Shown in pieces: positions 1 to 6,030 of a stretch of DNA of 6,258 nucleotides. Under the pieces are notes generated by a model. It was given only the letters and a program-made list of their open reading frames with translations, did not search any database and was not told where the DNA came from. The DNA is taken from the NCBI GenBank assembly GCA_036985935.1, contig BTQP01000115.1, positions 1 through 6,258 of the forward strand, read 5' to 3'. A program made the translations under genes and the position numbers. This stretch comes from JAMBLL01 sp036985935. GTDB taxonomy: Bacteria > Actinomycetota > Acidimicrobiia > Spongiisociales > UBA5794. Within the stretch, counting starts at the first letter, position 1, and each line of letters begins with the position of its first letter.

Positions 1-345
1 AAACGATATCGCGAGGAGACCACCCTCGATATCACCGACCAGCACCGCGCGATCGGAATTCACCTCCTCCATCACCGCGGCCACGTCATTCGCCCACTCC
101 GTGATCGGGGGTGGGGAGTCCGTCGGAATCGGGTCAGACACGCCCGTTCCCCTCTTATCGAACAGGATCACCCTCGAAAAGGAAGCCAACCGGTCGAAGT
201 AGCGGACAGCGGACGGCTCATCCCAGTACGTATCGACGTTCGTCGCCCACTGAGTGACGAACACGAGATCAGTCGGTCCGCTTCCGAAGACCTGATAGCC
301 GATCGCGCCGTCGGGGCCATACGCGTATTTGGTTTCCGGGGGCAC
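1..345 (-). CDS. Alpha/beta-hydrolase-fold protein, N-terminal part, probably of a hydrolase-cyclase fusion (partial, runs off the window)
   Basis: The visible 115 residues form the N-terminal half of an alpha/beta-hydrolase fold: a short beta strand (DLVFV, 26-30), a conserved W-E/D-P segment (WDEP, 41-44), the strand and turn LFDKRGTGVSDP (61-72), then the nucleophile-elbow region (GDIEGG, 104-109). The opening PPETKYA and the FDKRGTG-S-D motif match, from memory, the N-terminal domain of actinobacterial proteins that join a hydrolase fold to a class III adenylate/guanylate cyclase, as in Rv1900c/LipJ; any cyclase part would lie beyond position 1. The start is GTG at 345-343. It is the only plausible one, because an in-frame TGA lies at 372-370 and no other start codon intervenes; the Shine-Dalgarno sequence is poor. 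The nucleophile Ser of G-x-S-x-G is replaced by Ile106 (codon ATC, 30-28), so this domain is probably not an esterase. It could also be a stand-alone hydrolase-like protein or carry another effector domain. Confidence 0.8.
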   Translation of the reverse strand, partial: MPPETKYAYGPDGAIGYQVFGSGPTDLVFVTQWATNVDTYWDEPSAVRYFDRLASFSRVILFDKRGTGVSDPIPTDSPPPITEWANDVAAVMEEVNSDRAVLVGDIEGGLLAISF

Positions 346-452
346 GCCTACGCGCCCGCCTGTGAGGCATCAGAATTTCGCGGCGACCCACAGCAAGGGA
401 TTCGGAGTTTGGAGCTTTGCACGATCACAAGACGCTACACGTCTAAAGCCAT

Positions 453-466
453 CACTGTCGACAGTG
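453..466. repeat. Perfect 14-bp palindrome CACTGTCGACAGTG in the gap between pabBC and the hydrolase-like gene
   Basis: The 14 bases are identical on both strands. The site lies 35 bp past the pabBC stop codon and about 108 bp upstream of the hydrolase-like gene's GTG start. It could be a protein-binding operator for the downstream gene, or, in RNA, a 5-bp stem with a TCGA loop. No run of T follows it in the direction of transcription (the minus strand continues ATGGCTTT), so a classical intrinsic terminator is not well supported. The rest of the 346-500 gap shows no gene and no convincing sigma70-type promoter. Confidence 0.4.
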
Positions 467-472
467 GGCCGT

Positions 473-497
473 ACGGCGTTGTCGCGGGTGTCGCCGT
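473..497 (-). terminator. Weak inverted repeat just after the pabBC stop; possible transcript-end hairpin
   Basis: Arms ACGGCG (473-478) and CGCCGT (492-497) can pair into a 6-bp GC-rich stem with a 13-base loop, starting 4 bp beyond the pabBC stop codon. There is no T tract and the loop is large. Position is the main argument; the hairpin could act in RNA stability, or it could be chance in GC-rich sequence. Confidence 0.2.
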
Positions 498-500
498 GAA

Positions 501-2270
501 TCAGGCATCCGCAATGATCACAGCCGCGCGCCAACCGCGCACCGAAGACACGACCGCGATTGCGTCGGCGTGAAGCGCCTCGGAGGCGGCGACAGACCGC
601 TCTTCGATTATGCCGTCGGCAAGCAAGTGTGCGCGCATGACGCCGCCGAGCAGGCCTTCCGAGATGGGTGGTGTCACCCAGGTGTCGTCGAATAGCAACA
701 CGATGTTTGCGATCGACGTTTCTGTGACGTTGCCGGCGCGGTTCATGAGCAGCACGTCGTCAACGCCGGGGTGTCGTTCCGCACGCACGCGGAAGACCCT
801 GCGATCCGATGTCTTATGGAACAGCCTCGGGTTCCTGTCGTCGATCGGCTCGAGGTCGAGGGCCAATTTCACCGGTTCGTCAGACGGCCCGGGCCCATGC
901 GCCCATCGCCCTGACAACGCCTCGGAGGTGACCCGGACAAGGCCGTTGGCCTGTGCAACGATCCGGACCTTGGACACAACATCGAGCTTCTCACCAAGAT
1001 CGTCAAGCATGATTTCGATCGCCGGTCTATCGAAGGTGAAGGACCAGAATTCGGCGCTGCGCTGCATTCGGGCAAGGTGATCGTCTCGCCACAGGTAGTC
1101 GTCGTCCCATCGGATAGCTTCGAGAAGTTTCATCGGCGATACGTCGAATCGAAGAACTCCAGATTTCGTCACCGCTTCATCGAACTCGGCGTCTTCCTCA
1201 GAATCCCATGTCAACGCCCCGCCGACCCCGTATTTCGCGATCCCCTCAGTCTCATCAATTTCTACAGTGCGGATCGCAACGTTGAAGGACGCGCCCTCGA
1301 ATCCGTCACCAGGTGGAACGAAACCGACAGCACCGCAGTACACACCTCGGCCGGTGTGCTCGACACCCGCGATAATTCCCATCGACCTGCCCTTCGGTGC
1401 TCCCGTGACCGAACCGCAGGGAAACAACGCCTGGAACACATCGACGAGCCCTACACCCTCGAGGGTCTCAGCGGTAATCGTCGATGTCATCTGCCATACC
1501 GTTCGAAACTGCTCGACCGAGAACAGATCGTCCACGCTGACCGATCCTGTGACGGCGATCCGTCCAAGGTCATTCCTCAGCAGGTCAACGATCATCAAGT
1601 TTTCGGCTTTGTCCTTGTCCGAACGCAGAAGAAACCTGCGACGTTCGTCGTCCTCCTCGGTCCAGCGGCCTCTCGGAGCCGTTCCTTTCATTGGTTGTGT
1701 GGTGATACGGCGATCGTCAATCGAAAAAAACCGTTCCGGTGACACCGAGAGTATGTGTCGTTCGTCGTGCCAGATATGAGCCGCATACGACGGTTTCTGT
1801 GCCGTGACGAGGTCGATGTAGAAGATGTCGGGGTTCCCTGTGAACGCTGCCCGAAGAGGGAAGGTGAGATTCACCTGGTACGTATCACCATCCTCGATGT
1901 TGCCCCTGATCTGCCGGAACGCCTTTCGGTATTCGTCTCTCGTAATGTCGGGGCTCCATTGAGAGACTGAATATGCACCGCTTGCGTTTACGTCGTGTGC
2001 CGCAGGGGGCACCGCCTCTCGAGACCCGAACACGCCGAACCACGCGAGGGGACCATCACGAGTCTGCCTCACCGCAAGGGATGCATCGAACGCCGGGGCC
2101 GCTTCGTATGCCACATACCCGGCAACCCAGTTGCCTTCCGCCGCAGCACCCGAGGCCTCGGCGACGACCTGTGCGACCTCATCGACGCCGTGGGCTACCA
2201 ATACTCCTACGGGGTCGGTGAGGACGAAGGACTCGCCACTCGGTACGTCATCGAATCGGGCGCCGAACAT
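501..2270 (-). CDS. pabBC: Aminodeoxychorismate synthase component I fused to 4-amino-4-deoxychorismate lyase
   Basis: This 589-residue bifunctional protein should make p-aminobenzoate for folate: the PabB part aminates chorismate to aminodeoxychorismate, and the PabC part removes pyruvate. Residues 1 to about 375 are the chorismate-binding domain, with GYVAYEAAP near 51-59, YQVN, SPERF, PMKGT (193-197, with the Lys195 expected in PabB rather than TrpE), and FPCGSVTGAPK (283-293). Residues from about 378 are a class IV PLP aminotransferase fold: HKTSDR with the PLP-binding Lys486, NVTETSIANI (Glu517) and PPISEGLLGG. The order and length fit known PabB-PabC fusions. The reading frame stays open upstream to 2822, but that part is antisense to the ligase and resembles nothing; homology begins at MFGARFDD, so ATG 2270-2268 is chosen. 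A GTG directly before it (2273-2271) is an alternative. The only Shine-Dalgarno-like AAGG is 2 bases from the ATG, too close for a good site. The PabA glutaminase subunit is not in the window and must be encoded elsewhere, unless ammonia is used directly. Confidence 0.93.
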   Translation of the reverse strand: MFGARFDDVPSGESFVLTDPVGVLVAHGVDEVAQVVAEASGAAAEGNWVAGYVAYEAAPAFDASLAVRQTRDGPLAWFGVFGSREAVPPAAHDVNASGAYSVSQWSPDITRDEYRKAFRQIRGNIEDGDTYQVNLTFPLRAAFTGNPDIFYIDLVTAQKPSYAAHIWHDERHILSVSPERFFSIDDRRITTQPMKGTAPRGRWTEEDDERRRFLLRSDKDKAENLMIVDLLRNDLGRIAVTGSVSVDDLFSVEQFRTVWQMTSTITAETLEGVGLVDVFQALFPCGSVTGAPKGRSMGIIAGVEHTGRGVYCGAVGFVPPGDGFEGASFNVAIRTVEIDETEGIAKYGVGGALTWDSEEDAEFDEAVTKSGVLRFDVSPMKLLEAIRWDDDYLWRDDHLARMQRSAEFWSFTFDRPAIEIMLDDLGEKLDVVSKVRIVAQANGLVRVTSEALSGRWAHGPGPSDEPVKLALDLEPIDDRNPRLFHKTSDRRVFRVRAERHPGVDDVLLMNRAGNVTETSIANIVLLFDDTWVTPPISEGLLGGVMRAHLLADGIIEERSVAASEALHADAIAVVSSVRGWRAAVIIADA

Positions 2271-2275
2271 CACCT

Positions 2276-2298
2276 TGAGGGTACGCGCCCTGAGGGCG
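2276..2298. repeat. Direct repeat TGAGGG-N9-TGAGGG overlapping an odd palindrome, in the pabBC leader
   Basis: TGAGGG occurs at 2276-2281 and again at 2291-2296, spaced 15 bp start to start. The second copy overlaps a 13-bp palindrome, CGCCCT-G-AGGGCG (2286-2298). Everything lies within 30 bp upstream of the pabBC start in the divergent gap, so it could be an operator or a leader hairpin that controls access to the pabBC start. The elements are short and GC-rich, so chance is possible. Confidence 0.3.
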
Positions 2299-2329
2299 AA
2301 ACGCGGTGGCGTTGTTCCACTTCTATTTC

Positions 2330-2335
2330 TATGGT
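2330..2335 (+). promoter_or_regulatory. Possible -10 element (TATGGT) for the acyl-CoA ligase gene
   Basis: TATGGT fits the actinobacterial TANNNT pattern. It lies in the most AT-rich part of the 103-bp divergent gap (ttctatttctat), and would start RNA near 2342, about 32 bases before the ligase ATG. A matching -35 is weak (TGGCGT at 2307-2312). No comparable -10 was found on the minus strand for pabBC. Confidence 0.25.
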
Positions 2336-2359
2336 GGCGCCAAGCGAAACGGCACTGCG

Positions 2360-2365
2360 AAAGGA
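2360..2365 (+). promoter_or_regulatory. Ribosome binding site AAAGGA that fixes the ligase start
   Basis: AAAGGA lies 8 bases before ATG 2374, a good Shine-Dalgarno match at normal spacing. It decides for this start over the open frame that extends back to 2131 inside pabBC. Confidence 0.75.
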
Positions 2366-2373
2366 CACAGCGA

Positions 2374-3987
2374 ATGCACATGCAAGACGACTTCCCCCTG
2401 CTGATGAGCACCCTGTACGACAACGCCGTGTGGCAGTACCCACAGCAAGAGATCGTATCCGTCGAAGCCGACCGCTCGATCCATCGCACGACGTATGCCG
2501 AGACAGACGTGAGAATCCGAAAACTCGCAACGGCACTGTCAGAGAAGCTCGGGACGGAGGCCGGAGACGCCATCGGCACGTTCGCATGGAACAACCATCG
2601 CCACCACGAGCTGTACTGGGCGACAGCAAACACAGGTCGTATCTGCCACACACTCAACATTCGCCTGTTCGCCGACCAGCTCGAATACGTCGTGAACCAT
2701 GGCGAAGACAAGGTCATATTTGTCGACCCAGACCTCGCCCCTCTGCTCGCGCCGATGATCCCGAAATTCACCACAGTTGAACAGGTGATCATCATGGGAT
2801 CCACAGCGGAGGGCTCCGGCATCGATGGCGCTATCGCCTACGAAGATCTCATCGCAGACGTCGAGCCCCTCACAGAGTGGCCCAAACTCGATGAACGCAG
2901 CCCCATGATGTACTGCTACACGTCGGGCACGACGGGGAATCCAAAGGGCGTCGCCTACACCCAGCGCTCGACGTATCTGCACACGATCTCGAACCTGGTG
3001 GCGAACCCCATTGGCACCGAAGACAACGTACTTCCTGTCGTGCCGATGTTCCATGCGTCGGCGTGGGGATATCCGTTCATGGCGGTCACCGTTGGAGCAA
3101 AACTCACCTATCCGGGACCCGACCTGTCTGGCGCAGGGCTGGTCACGCTGTTCGTAGATGAGAAGGTCACCTTTTCTGCCGGTGTTCCCACTGTGTGGTT
3201 GGGCATCCAGCAGTATCTCGAGGCGAATCCAGACATCGACATTTCACACATCACTCATCTGTTTTGTGGAGGATCGGCCGTTCCGCGTTCGATGATCGAC
3301 TGGTTCGAAAAGAACGCACGTGTTCGAGTCGTCCAGGGCTGGGGCATGACCGAAACGAATCCTGTGGCCGCAGCCGCAACGATCAAACCCTGGATGAAGG
3401 ATTGGTCATGGGAAGACCAGCTCGATGTTCTCGAGACCGCGGGTCGCCCGATTCCTGGCCTCCAGGTCAAGATCGTGGACGAGAACTTCGAAACGCTCCC
3501 ACACGATGGAGAAGCCTTCGGCGAGTTACTCATACGCGGACCGTGGATTGCCGCTGAGTACTACAACGACCCGCGGTCATCAGACTCGTTCGTAGACGGC
3601 TGGCTGCGCACCGGGGACGTATGCAAGATCACTCCCGATGGGTACGTAAAGATCACCGACCGTGCCAAGGATGTCATCAAGTCTGGAGGCGAGTGGATCT
3701 CGTCGCTTGACGTTGAGAACGAGATCATGGGTCATCCAGGAGTCGCTGAGGCAACTGTCGTCGGGCTCAAACACGCCAAGTGGCAGGAGAGGCCTGTGGC
3801 GTTCGTCGTGCGCAAGGAGGGCTCCGATGTCACAGACGACTCGATCAAGGCGTTCCTCGAAGATCGAATCGCCTCCTGGTGGATGCCGGACGAGATCATC
3901 TTCATCGACGCTATCCCGAAGACCGGCACAGGCAAGTTCGACAAGAAGGTCGTGCGCGCCGAGTACGAGAACCTCCTGCTCGAATAG
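2374..3987 (+). CDS. Fatty acyl-CoA ligase (AMP-forming, FadD/AlkK-like)
   Basis: This 537-residue soluble enzyme of the ANL adenylate-forming superfamily should activate a carboxylic acid, most likely a medium- or long-chain fatty acid, with ATP to an acyl-AMP and then to acyl-CoA, in the cytoplasm. All the expected core motifs are intact and in order: phosphate loop TSGTTGNPKG (183-192), PMFHASAWG, GWGMTET (adenine/ATP site, GMTET 324-328), WLRTGD with Asp415, DRAKDVIKSGGEW (429-441) with the hinge region, and PKTGTGK with catalytic Lys521. The DRAKDVIKSGGEWIS and WWMPDEI segments resemble AlkK-like ligases, but the chain length of the substrate cannot be read from sequence. The start at ATG 2374 has a good ribosome binding site, and the N-terminal segment DDFPLLMSTL is typical of the family; a second in-frame ATG at 2380 is less likely. 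It is transcribed divergently from pabBC and ends 2 bp from the convergent cyclase gene. No beta-oxidation partner is adjacent. Confidence 0.93.
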   Translation: MHMQDDFPLLMSTLYDNAVWQYPQQEIVSVEADRSIHRTTYAETDVRIRKLATALSEKLGTEAGDAIGTFAWNNHRHHELYWATANTGRICHTLNIRLFADQLEYVVNHGEDKVIFVDPDLAPLLAPMIPKFTTVEQVIIMGSTAEGSGIDGAIAYEDLIADVEPLTEWPKLDERSPMMYCYTSGTTGNPKGVAYTQRSTYLHTISNLVANPIGTEDNVLPVVPMFHASAWGYPFMAVTVGAKLTYPGPDLSGAGLVTLFVDEKVTFSAGVPTVWLGIQQYLEANPDIDISHITHLFCGGSAVPRSMIDWFEKNARVRVVQGWGMTETNPVAAAATIKPWMKDWSWEDQLDVLETAGRPIPGLQVKIVDENFETLPHDGEAFGELLIRGPWIAAEYYNDPRSSDSFVDGWLRTGDVCKITPDGYVKITDRAKDVIKSGGEWISSLDVENEIMGHPGVAEATVVGLKHAKWQERPVAFVVRKEGSDVTDDSIKAFLEDRIASWWMPDEIIFIDAIPKTGTGKFDKKVVRAEYENLLLE

Positions 3988-3989
3988 GT

Positions 3990-5978
3990 TCAAGTCGAAA
4001 GAAACTGGTCAACTCTCTCTACATCAAGAGTGGCCCCGAGCCGTTCGAATGTACTGCGGGCCGAATCGGCCTCCATCTGGGAAGCCGTTCCATTGCCGGA
4101 TGCCTTCTGGGCCTCAGCAAGCAAGAACCGCGACCGAGCTGCCTCATACGGCATCTGTAGTTGGGTCCAGCCCTTGGTCGCTGTGCGGAGATCCCGAATG
4201 GCTGAGGCAGAATCGCCGTCAACGAGTGACAGCGAGGCTCTTGCGTGCGCAGCTCCAGATCGCATCGCGGTCGACCCGGTAAGTTCCGCGACCTCCTCCA
4301 ATTCCACGAGCGCCTTGCGGGCTTCCTGTGTGCGTCCAAGAGCCCGCTCGGTGTCGATCAACGTCGGAAGAAAACGAACGCGAGATAGAGGTCCCATGTT
4401 GTCCTGGTCCAACGCATCCATCAGCAGCTGTTCTGCCGCATCACCGTCGCCCTCGGCCAAACGAAGCTCGGCCATGCCTGGCATCGGCACAAACCCGTGC
4501 TCATGGGCGGAGAGGAACTTCTTCTCGGCCTCGGCGAACCGACCTGCCCGAAGTTCGACCTCGCCGATCTGATAGAGGGCCGCACCGATGATCGGTGTAA
4601 AGCCGTACAGTTCGCCCACGGCCCGATTGAGATCCTTCTTAGCGGCATCCCAGTCGCCGTTCCGCCACTTCAACTCGGCGCGAAAGATCCGACAGATGCC
4701 GGGGTAAGTCGAGTCCGGTTGCTGATCGCACCAGGCCTGGGCGGCGTCGCTCCACTCGGCGGCCCGCTGGTAGTCCTCCACGTCATCGCAAACCGCAAGC
4801 ATGTTGCAGTAGCTCGCACCCGTGGCCGAGGCGCTGATTTCGCCGGCAACAGCAGCAGTCATTGCTTCGTCCATCAGACCCATACCTTCGTCTATGTTCC
4901 CCATTGAGACGAGGAACCGACCCTTGTCCTGAAGTCCGAGCGCTTCGAGGCTGCGATCCCCGAGCGCTAGCCCGATGGCGATGACCTTGTCTGCCAGGTC
5001 AAGCGCCTTCTCAGAGTCACCCTCCGACTCGAACGCAGCAACGCACTTCCAGCGCAACAGGTAGCCATAGGCCTCTGTGCCAGGGGTATCACCGACGAGG
5101 CGCTCGGCTCGCGCAACCCATGCCTTCGCTACCGATTTTGCTAGGCGGTACTTGAATGCATTCGCCAGCTCCAACGCAGAGAGTGCGGCGGCCTCCTTGT
5201 TCTCCTCAGCGAGGTATGCAGCGTACGCCTTTTCGAATGCGGCGATCGATTCGTCCTGTCGCCCCGTCCAGAAGGCCGCCTCGGCGAGCCGCGCGGCGTC
5301 CTCGGCCTCGAGTTCGACCATCTCTGCCGCAGCGGCGAGGGCCTGGTACGCCGGTCGCCATTCTTGCTGGGCGAAGGCCTGTCGCGCTTCGGCGATCAGA
5401 TCATCGGCATCGCGGGTGGGGCTTTCGGATCGAAGCGGAGGAAAGTCCTTTTCGAGATCGGCATGCAGTACCTGGTACACCTGCTCGGGTCTGTTCAGAT
5501 CCTTGAGGGTATGCGCACCGAGATCCTTGAAATCGACTCCCGGCGGAGGATCGTCCCGGAGGAGCTGTTCTGCGGAGGACGAGACAACGATCTGACCGCC
5601 ATGAGCAGTCGAAAGCAAACGCGCACACCGGTTGAGCGGCGGGCCGAAGTAGTCGCCATCTCGCTCGTCGGCATTGCCAGAATGCACCGCCATCCGCACG
5701 AGGAGCGGTCCCACGACTCCCCATTCCTCCGCAGCTAGAGCAGTCTGAGATGCCACGGCTGCCACGATGGCCTGCTGAGGTGACGAGAACGCTGCGCAGA
5801 ACTGGTCGCCTGCGGTCGTGAACACGGATCCATCGTTCTTTTCGATCGTATCCCGGACGATCCCGTCATGGCACGCCATGGCGTCTCGCATGTTCTTGGG
5901 GTGCTCCTCCCACCGGCGAGTGCTGGCCTCGACATCGGTGAACAGGAACGTCACCGTTCCGCTGGGAATTGTTGACAC
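3990..5978 (-). CDS. Class III adenylate/guanylate cyclase-domain protein with C-terminal TPR-like region
   Basis: The 662-residue protein has a class III nucleotidyl cyclase domain at 1-184 and a helical, TPR-like region from about 190 to the end. No transmembrane segment or signal peptide is apparent. The metal-binding aspartates are present (Asp15 in FLFTDVEAST, Asp58 in TTAGDQF), as are Asp109 (GDYFG), Asn116 and Arg120 (LNRCAR) at the positions that in Rv1625c contact the base and stabilise the transition state. The base-contacting Lys is replaced by Thr54, so the product (cAMP, cGMP or neither) is open. The helical part, with repeats such as AEAAFWTGRQDESIAAFEKAY, resembles the TPR region of large actinobacterial cyclase-ATPase or LuxR-type regulators, and probably senses a partner or controls the cyclase. 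Related proteins, from memory, have a P-loop ATPase between these two parts; here TPR sequence follows FPPLRS (179-184) directly. The GTG start at 5978-5976 follows GAAGGA at 6-base spacing. The gene lies 52 bp downstream of ftsK on the same strand and may share its transcript. Confidence 0.88.
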   Translation of the reverse strand: MSTIPSGTVTFLFTDVEASTRRWEEHPKNMRDAMACHDGIVRDTIEKNDGSVFTTAGDQFCAAFSSPQQAIVAAVASQTALAAEEWGVVGPLLVRMAVHSGNADERDGDYFGPPLNRCARLLSTAHGGQIVVSSSAEQLLRDDPPPGVDFKDLGAHTLKDLNRPEQVYQVLHADLEKDFPPLRSESPTRDADDLIAEARQAFAQQEWRPAYQALAAAAEMVELEAEDAARLAEAAFWTGRQDESIAAFEKAYAAYLAEENKEAAALSALELANAFKYRLAKSVAKAWVARAERLVGDTPGTEAYGYLLRWKCVAAFESEGDSEKALDLADKVIAIGLALGDRSLEALGLQDKGRFLVSMGNIDEGMGLMDEAMTAAVAGEISASATGASYCNMLAVCDDVEDYQRAAEWSDAAQAWCDQQPDSTYPGICRIFRAELKWRNGDWDAAKKDLNRAVGELYGFTPIIGAALYQIGEVELRAGRFAEAEKKFLSAHEHGFVPMPGMAELRLAEGDGDAAEQLLMDALDQDNMGPLSRVRFLPTLIDTERALGRTQEARKALVELEEVAELTGSTAMRSGAAHARASLSLVDGDSASAIRDLRTATKGWTQLQMPYEAARSRFLLAEAQKASGNGTASQMEADSARSTFERLGATLDVERVDQFLST

Positions 5979-5984
5979 GTCTCG

Positions 5985-5997
5985 TCCTTCGGAAGGA
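5985..5997. promoter_or_regulatory. Ribosome binding site of the cyclase gene, embedded in palindrome TCCTTC-G-GAAGGA
   Basis: On the minus strand GAAGGA (5990-5985) sits 6 bases before the GTG start of the cyclase gene and supports that start. The same bases are one arm of a perfect 6+1+6 palindrome, so the complement of the Shine-Dalgarno sequence lies immediately upstream of it. The one-base centre cannot form a tight RNA hairpin without opening inner pairs, so a structural role is uncertain. Confidence 0.6.
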
Positions 5998-6022
5998 GAT
6001 TCGACGACTCTACTCGCGAATC
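5998..6022 (-). repeat. Inverted repeat in the ftsK-cyclase gap
   Basis: GATTCG (5998-6003) and CGAATC (6017-6022) can form a 6-bp stem with a 13-base loop, just after the ftsK stop and before the cyclase ribosome binding site. No T tract follows on the minus strand, so it is not a convincing terminator. It may be a weak processing or attenuation hairpin, or chance. No clear promoter is seen in this 52-bp gap. Confidence 0.2.
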
Positions 6023-6030
6023 AGGGCACG

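Noticed and set aside
374..401. Possible minus-strand promoter for the hydrolase-like gene (TTGCTG, 16-base spacer, TCTGAT)
   Set aside because: Only about half of the consensus bases match in each box, so I do not call it.
430..444. Short inverted repeat AGACG-ctaca-CGTCT
   Set aside because: A 5-bp stem with no T tract; too short to separate from chance, although it lies in the pabBC-hydrolase gap.
610..1970. Several plus-strand open frames of 70-220 codons inside pabBC
   Set aside because: They lie opposite a well-supported enzyme gene, have Arg/Ser/Pro-rich shadow composition and no domain resemblance.
2131..2373. N-terminal extension of 81 residues on the ligase open frame
   Set aside because: It overlaps the start of pabBC on the opposite strand, reads as low-complexity non-protein-like sequence, and a good ribosome binding site precedes ATG 2374.
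2271..2822. N-terminal extension of about 184 residues on the pabBC open frame
   Set aside because: It is antisense to the intact acyl-CoA ligase gene and has no recognisable domain; PabB homology starts at MFGARFDD. The open frame is a by-product of GC-rich codon use.
4030..5738. Several plus-strand open frames of 87-180 codons inside the cyclase-TPR gene
   Set aside because: Ser/Ala/Arg-rich composition typical of the antisense strand of an Ala/Glu-rich helical protein; no recognisable motif or ribosome binding site that stood out.
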